NCBI GenBank assembly: GCA_035495855.1
Contig: DATJFD010000066.1
Location: 1 to 5,099 of the forward strand
DNA length: 5,099 nucleotides
Source of the DNA: JAHFIW01 sp035495855
GTDB taxonomy: Bacteria; Patescibacteriota; Patescibacteriia; SG8-24
Reading direction: 5' to 3'
Shown: one piece after another, positions 4,797 through 5,099 of the stretch
Layout: every line of letters starts with the position of its first letter
How positions within the stretch are numbered: position 1 is the stretch's first letter
Program-made: the position numbers and the translations under genes
Notes under the pieces: model-generated
Database searches by the model: none
Told to the model about the DNA's origin: nothing
Seen by the model: the letters and a program-made list of their open reading frames with translations, nothing else

Positions 4797-5099
4797 ATGG
4801 GAGCCATCGTTCTGCTGTTCGTGTTCGCCATCGCCCTCATCGCGGGGCCGATCGCCGCGAACGTCGCCGGGCATCCGCTCGGCACGCTCGCGAGTTCCAT
4901 CATGATGATCAGCGGCGTCGTCCTGTCCGTCGTGTCGGGGATGCTCATGATCATCACCCGCCTGTACGTGAAGACCAAGGCCTCCGAGGCCTTCGTCCGC
5001 ACGGGCATGGGCGGCATGAGGGTCATCAAGGACGGAGGATCGATCGTGATCCCCGTCATCCACCAGATCGTCAAGATCTCGCTCCGCACCCTGCGGCTC
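4797..5099 (+). CDS. yqiK: YqiK-type flotillin (SPFH/band 7 domain protein), N-terminal 101 residues, cut by the window end
   Basis: The ATG at 4797 follows AAGGAG (4783-4788) eight bases earlier and the frame stays open to the last base. Residues 1-22 and about 32-55 are hydrophobic, separated by a short polar stretch with NVAGHPLG. From about residue 60 the sequence closely follows the start of E. coli YqiK: ASEAFVRTGMGGMRVIKDGG (62-81) against its ASAEQAFVRTG.GG...GG, then IVIPVIHQIVKISLRTLRL, where YqiK has IVMPIFHEIIPINMNTLKL. Flotillins are membrane-anchored scaffold proteins with an SPFH domain and a long C-terminal coiled coil, which would lie beyond this window. An N terminus with two hydrophobic segments is longer than the single one I recall for YqiK, so the protein may enter the membrane as a hairpin. 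Co-transcription with the YqiJ-like gene is expected. Confidence 0.88.
   Translation, partial: MGAIVLLFVFAIALIAGPIAANVAGHPLGTLASSIMMISGVVLSVVSGMLMIITRLYVKTKASEAFVRTGMGGMRVIKDGGSIVIPVIHQIVKISLRTLRL

Noticed and set aside
2979..5063. Long minus-strand open frame of 694 codons opposite the oxygenase, YqiJ-like and flotillin genes
   Set aside because: Antisense to three genes with clear domain motifs, ribosome sites, promoters and terminators; its translation is low-complexity Arg/Glu/Asp/His-rich.

Overview
This is a GC-rich bacterial stretch, with short gaps, high third-position GC, Shine-Dalgarno sites of the AGGAGG/GGAGGT type, sigma-70-like promoters and intrinsic terminators. It looks like an ordinary chromosomal housekeeping/accessory region. 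I see no transposase, phage gene, CRISPR array, tRNA or rRNA. The phylum cannot be fixed from this window; a Gram-negative, proteobacteria-like host would fit but is inference.

Left part (1-1957): a possible 5' end of a leftward gene (1-71) is separated by an AT-rich control region (72-218) from a rightward two-gene unit. The first gene (219-1565) encodes an unusual two-domain protein: an N-terminal phosphopantothenoylcysteine-synthetase (CoaB)-like domain joined to a C-terminal class II aldolase/adducin-like domain. The second (1558-1884), overlapping it by 8 bases, encodes a 108-residue protein of unknown function with a Trp/His/Asn/Gly-His-Pro signature. The unit ends at an imperfect inverted repeat of GGAAAAC-like units (1887-1957), which abuts the leftward terminator of the next gene.

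Middle part (1958-3884): two divergent genes share one control region (2830-2999). Leftward is a PP2C-type serine/threonine phosphatase (2829 down to 1993), with a strong sigma-70 promoter, a foldable 5' leader and an intrinsic terminator. Rightward is a 2-oxoglutarate/Fe(II) oxygenase of the isopenicillin N synthase-like superfamily (3000-3851), with its own terminator. The two -35 elements form a GTCAAC/GTTGAC inverted repeat, so one regulator could act on both.

Right part (3885-5099): a well-formed promoter (3934-3962) precedes a YqiJ-like membrane protein with a C-terminal OB-fold/NfeD-like domain and a His/Asp-rich loop (4065-4748). It is followed by the first 101 codons of a YqiK-type flotillin (SPFH) protein running off the window (4797-5099). 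YqiJ/NfeD-like and flotillin proteins are commonly paired and act together in membrane microdomain organisation.

The most notable points are the CoaB-like/aldolase fusion, the His/Asp tandem repeat in the YqiJ-like protein, the symmetrical divergent promoter region, and the GGAAAAC-rich intergenic inverted repeat. I do not see evidence for a new defence or mobile system.
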